Source: Oryzomonas sagensis (GTDB lineage: Bacteria > Desulfobacterota > Desulfuromonadia > Geobacterales > Pseudopelobacteraceae). Taken from it: a DNA stretch of 64,000 bases. Location: NCBI RefSeq assembly GCF_008802355.1, contig NZ_VZRA01000001.1, positions 1,568,571 to 1,632,570 on the forward strand, given 5' to 3'. A model generated the notes under the pieces. It did no database searches. It saw only the letters and a list, made by a program, of their open reading frames with translations, and was not told the origin of the DNA. The position numbers were made by a program, and so were the translations under genes. This document shows positions 62,710-64,000 of the stretch, one piece after another (the first letter of the stretch is position 1; the number at the start of each line of letters is the position of its first letter).

Positions 62710-63129
62710 ATGGCGAGCCGGGCGGTCGGGCGAAAAGAACCTCAGGATATTGAAATAACCGTGATCGGCAATGGCCTCTGCCTGTTGATCGCAGCGGCGG
62801 GATTGCTGGCCGGTTCCATGACGGCCAACCTCAGCCTGGCGTACTGGCGCGAGGATATTGTGGCACTGGGGATCACTATGGTCATGGGGATTCGCCTGGT
62901 GCGCAGCCTGACGGACGCCATGGCACAGTATCAGGAAGCGCCGCTGCCGGTACGTCAGCCCCGGCGGGCGGAGACGCAGGAACGGGTCAATGTCCAACCC
63001 GAGGGGGTGGCGGCGGGGCAGATACCGGCCGTGTCGAGTTTTACCCCCGACAAGGTGGTGGAAGAGGTGGTCAAGCGCATCGAGACCCAGAAGGCCGAGG
63101 CGGCCAAGAAGAATAAATTCACGAACTAG
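62710..63129 (+). CDS. Small membrane protein of unknown function
   Basis: The 139-residue protein has two hydrophobic spans (about residues 20-42 and 50-68), then a polar region with Pro/Gln-rich linker and a basic, charged C-terminal helix (KVVEEVVKRIETQKAEAAKK). A GGGAGGG site precedes ATG 62710. No family recognised. Confidence 0.72.
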   Translation: MASRAVGRKEPQDIEITVIGNGLCLLIAAAGLLAGSMTANLSLAYWREDIVALGITMVMGIRLVRSLTDAMAQYQEAPLPVRQPRRAETQERVNVQPEGVAAGQIPAVSSFTPDKVVEEVVKRIETQKAEAAKKNKFTN

Positions 63130-63246
63130 CGCCCCGTGCGGTTGGTTCATGCTCGTATTTCCGGCGCTCCCGGAAAATTCTTGACGGAAGATCTTTTTCC
63201 CGCGGTCATGGCCATAACCGGATAACGCAAGCCGCTGCTAGGGATA

Positions 63247-63285
63247 CAAAGAAAGCCGACCGGCAATTCCGGTCGGCTTTCTTTG
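63247..63285. terminator. Bidirectional terminator
   Basis: A perfect 17-bp stem (63247-63263 with 63269-63285) and a 5-base loop lie between convergent genes, with A/T-rich arms at both outer ends. It can end both transcripts. Confidence 0.9.
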
Positions 63286-63308
63286 TTTGCGCTCCGCAAG
63301 GGGAATAT

Positions 63309-64000
63309 CTATTGCGCGACGGCTTTGGCCTTTTGCTGCCGGACAAGGTAATTGGCGGTGTAGATGTAATCATCAACCCCGTCGTACGTTCCGTCGCCGT
63401 TCATGTCGTGCTCTGCCGGCGTCTTGGCGGCATCCTTGAGGAAGGCGGCGAATTCCTTCTCCGTCGCTGCCGCCTTCTTGATGGCCGGGGCGATGGTCAG
63501 GGGGTATTCGGTCACCTTGGTTTCGTTCAGGACCATCAGGCTTGCGCTCAGTGCCCCTTTCGCGGGAAGGGCTTCAATGAACCAGGTGGATGACGCGTCG
63601 TCTTTTTTCAGGGAGACCATTTTTGCGCCGGTCAGGGCGAAGTTGGGCGAACTTCCCGTCTCCGCGGAAAGGTCGGCGACGATGGTCACGGTGGTCGTGC
63701 CGTCGCTCAAAGCGACAAAAGGCTCCTGGCGGAAGGAGGGGGAAATCTGTTGTTTGAACAGTGCGATCAGGATGGCCGGAGTTTTGTCACCCCGATAGGC
63801 CCGGAAGCGTTCAAGGACAGCCGTGTTGGAAGCGACGTTGATCGCTTCCGTTTTCGTTGTCGCCGCCGGGGCCCTGGTCGCGGCCGGCGCTTCCCCGGCA
63901 GCGGAGGCCTCGCCTGCGGGAGCTGCCTCACCCGGTTTGGCGGCCGTCTCCGGAGGGGTGGGTTGGGCGGGCGTTTCACCGGTCGCGGTCGTGTTTGTCT
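63309..64000 (-). CDS. Protein with Pro/Ala/Thr-rich linker and dockerin-like Ca-binding motif (N terminus off window)
   Basis: The frame is open from the right edge to a stop at 63309 (230 codons visible). The first 60 or so visible residues are Thr/Pro/Ala/Glu-rich linker. The next part (VLERFRAYRGDKTPAILIALFKQQ) and a beta-rich domain (TVTIVADLSAETG ... STWFIEALPAKG) follow. The C terminus has NGDGTYDGVDDYIY, an EF-hand/dockerin-type calcium loop with Asp-x-Asn-x-Asp-Gly. The whole resembles exported proteins that show a domain beside a dockerin-like repeat, common in Geobacter. Start is outside the window. Confidence 0.8.
   Translation of the reverse strand, partial: TNTTATGETPAQPTPPETAAKPGEAAPAGEASAAGEAPAATRAPAATTKTEAINVASNTAVLERFRAYRGDKTPAILIALFKQQISPSFRQEPFVALSDGTTTVTIVADLSAETGSSPNFALTGAKMVSLKKDDASSTWFIEALPAKGALSASLMVLNETKVTEYPLTIAPAIKKAAATEKEFAAFLKDAAKTPAEHDMNGDGTYDGVDDYIYTANYLVRQQKAKAVAQ

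Overview
The window looks like a chromosomal segment of a Geobacter-like member of the Desulfuromonadales (Geobacteraceae or close relatives). This is an inference from gene content: several HDOD proteins, ferritin-like proteins, Fur/FeoB/DtxR-FeoA iron control, an assimilatory APS reductase pathway, a YedF/DUF3343 pair, GC-rich codons and short dispersed GC-rich repeats. No rRNA or species marker is present. There is no phage, transposase, integrase or CRISPR array.

Layout. 1-874: an uncharacterised gene running off the left edge. 1025-5562: kdpABC high-affinity K+ ATPase (minus strand). 5811-16923: a sulfate assimilation block (minus strand), read in the order sulfite-reductase-like gene, tusA-like, sbp, cysT, cysW, cysA, cysH, mnmA, cysD, cysN, larE. 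16932-20013: a SAM-I-riboswitch-controlled operon metY-hcyS-hcyF-hcyD, matching the protein-thiocarboxylate route to homocysteine described in Wolinella succinogenes. 20281-20775: a small lipoprotein gene and tRNA-Val(CAC). 20892-27737: rpsB-tsf, then pyrH-frr-uppS-cdsA-dxr-rseP (plus strand). 27758-33419: a CheX-like gene, a 14-blade beta-propeller lipoprotein, an orphan OmpR-type regulator and small envelope or unknown genes. 33576-39416: a signalling block (small protein, HDOD, hybrid kinase, CheY, NtrC-type activator). 39452-42994: iron block fur, feoB, a small Cys-rich protein, DtxR-FeoA fusion. 43093-49132: apgM, FecR/DUF6600 protein, nudC, ferritin-like, mltG and a 59-residue protein. 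49275-52018: a PilB/GspE-type ATPase with an HDOD partner. 52181-58324: the ffh-rpsP-khpA-rimM-trmD-SPOUT-rplS-rnhB block and a metallophosphoesterase. 58338-64000: yedF-DUF3343, a membrane protein, DUF721, ettA, a second ferritin-like gene, a membrane protein, and a secreted Ca-binding-type protein cut by the right edge.

How the genes work together. Sulfate is imported by Sbp-CysTWA, activated to APS by CysDN, reduced to sulfite by an APS-type CysH (no APS kinase is seen), and probably reduced to sulfide by the sulfite-reductase-like protein. Sulfide could then be loaded as a thiocarboxylate on the ThiS-like carrier after JAMM trimming and HcyF activation, and used by MetY to form homocysteine. 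The last step is under SAM feedback. Two other thiolation enzymes (MnmA, LarE) lie in the same block.

The most interesting observations are the masked C terminus of the sulfur carrier in a riboswitch-controlled operon, the apparent ATT start of cdsA, the double seven-bladed propeller, the PilB-HDOD gene pair, paired Fur boxes next to a DtxR-FeoA regulator, and a 9-bp tandem repeat between the sulfate permease genes.
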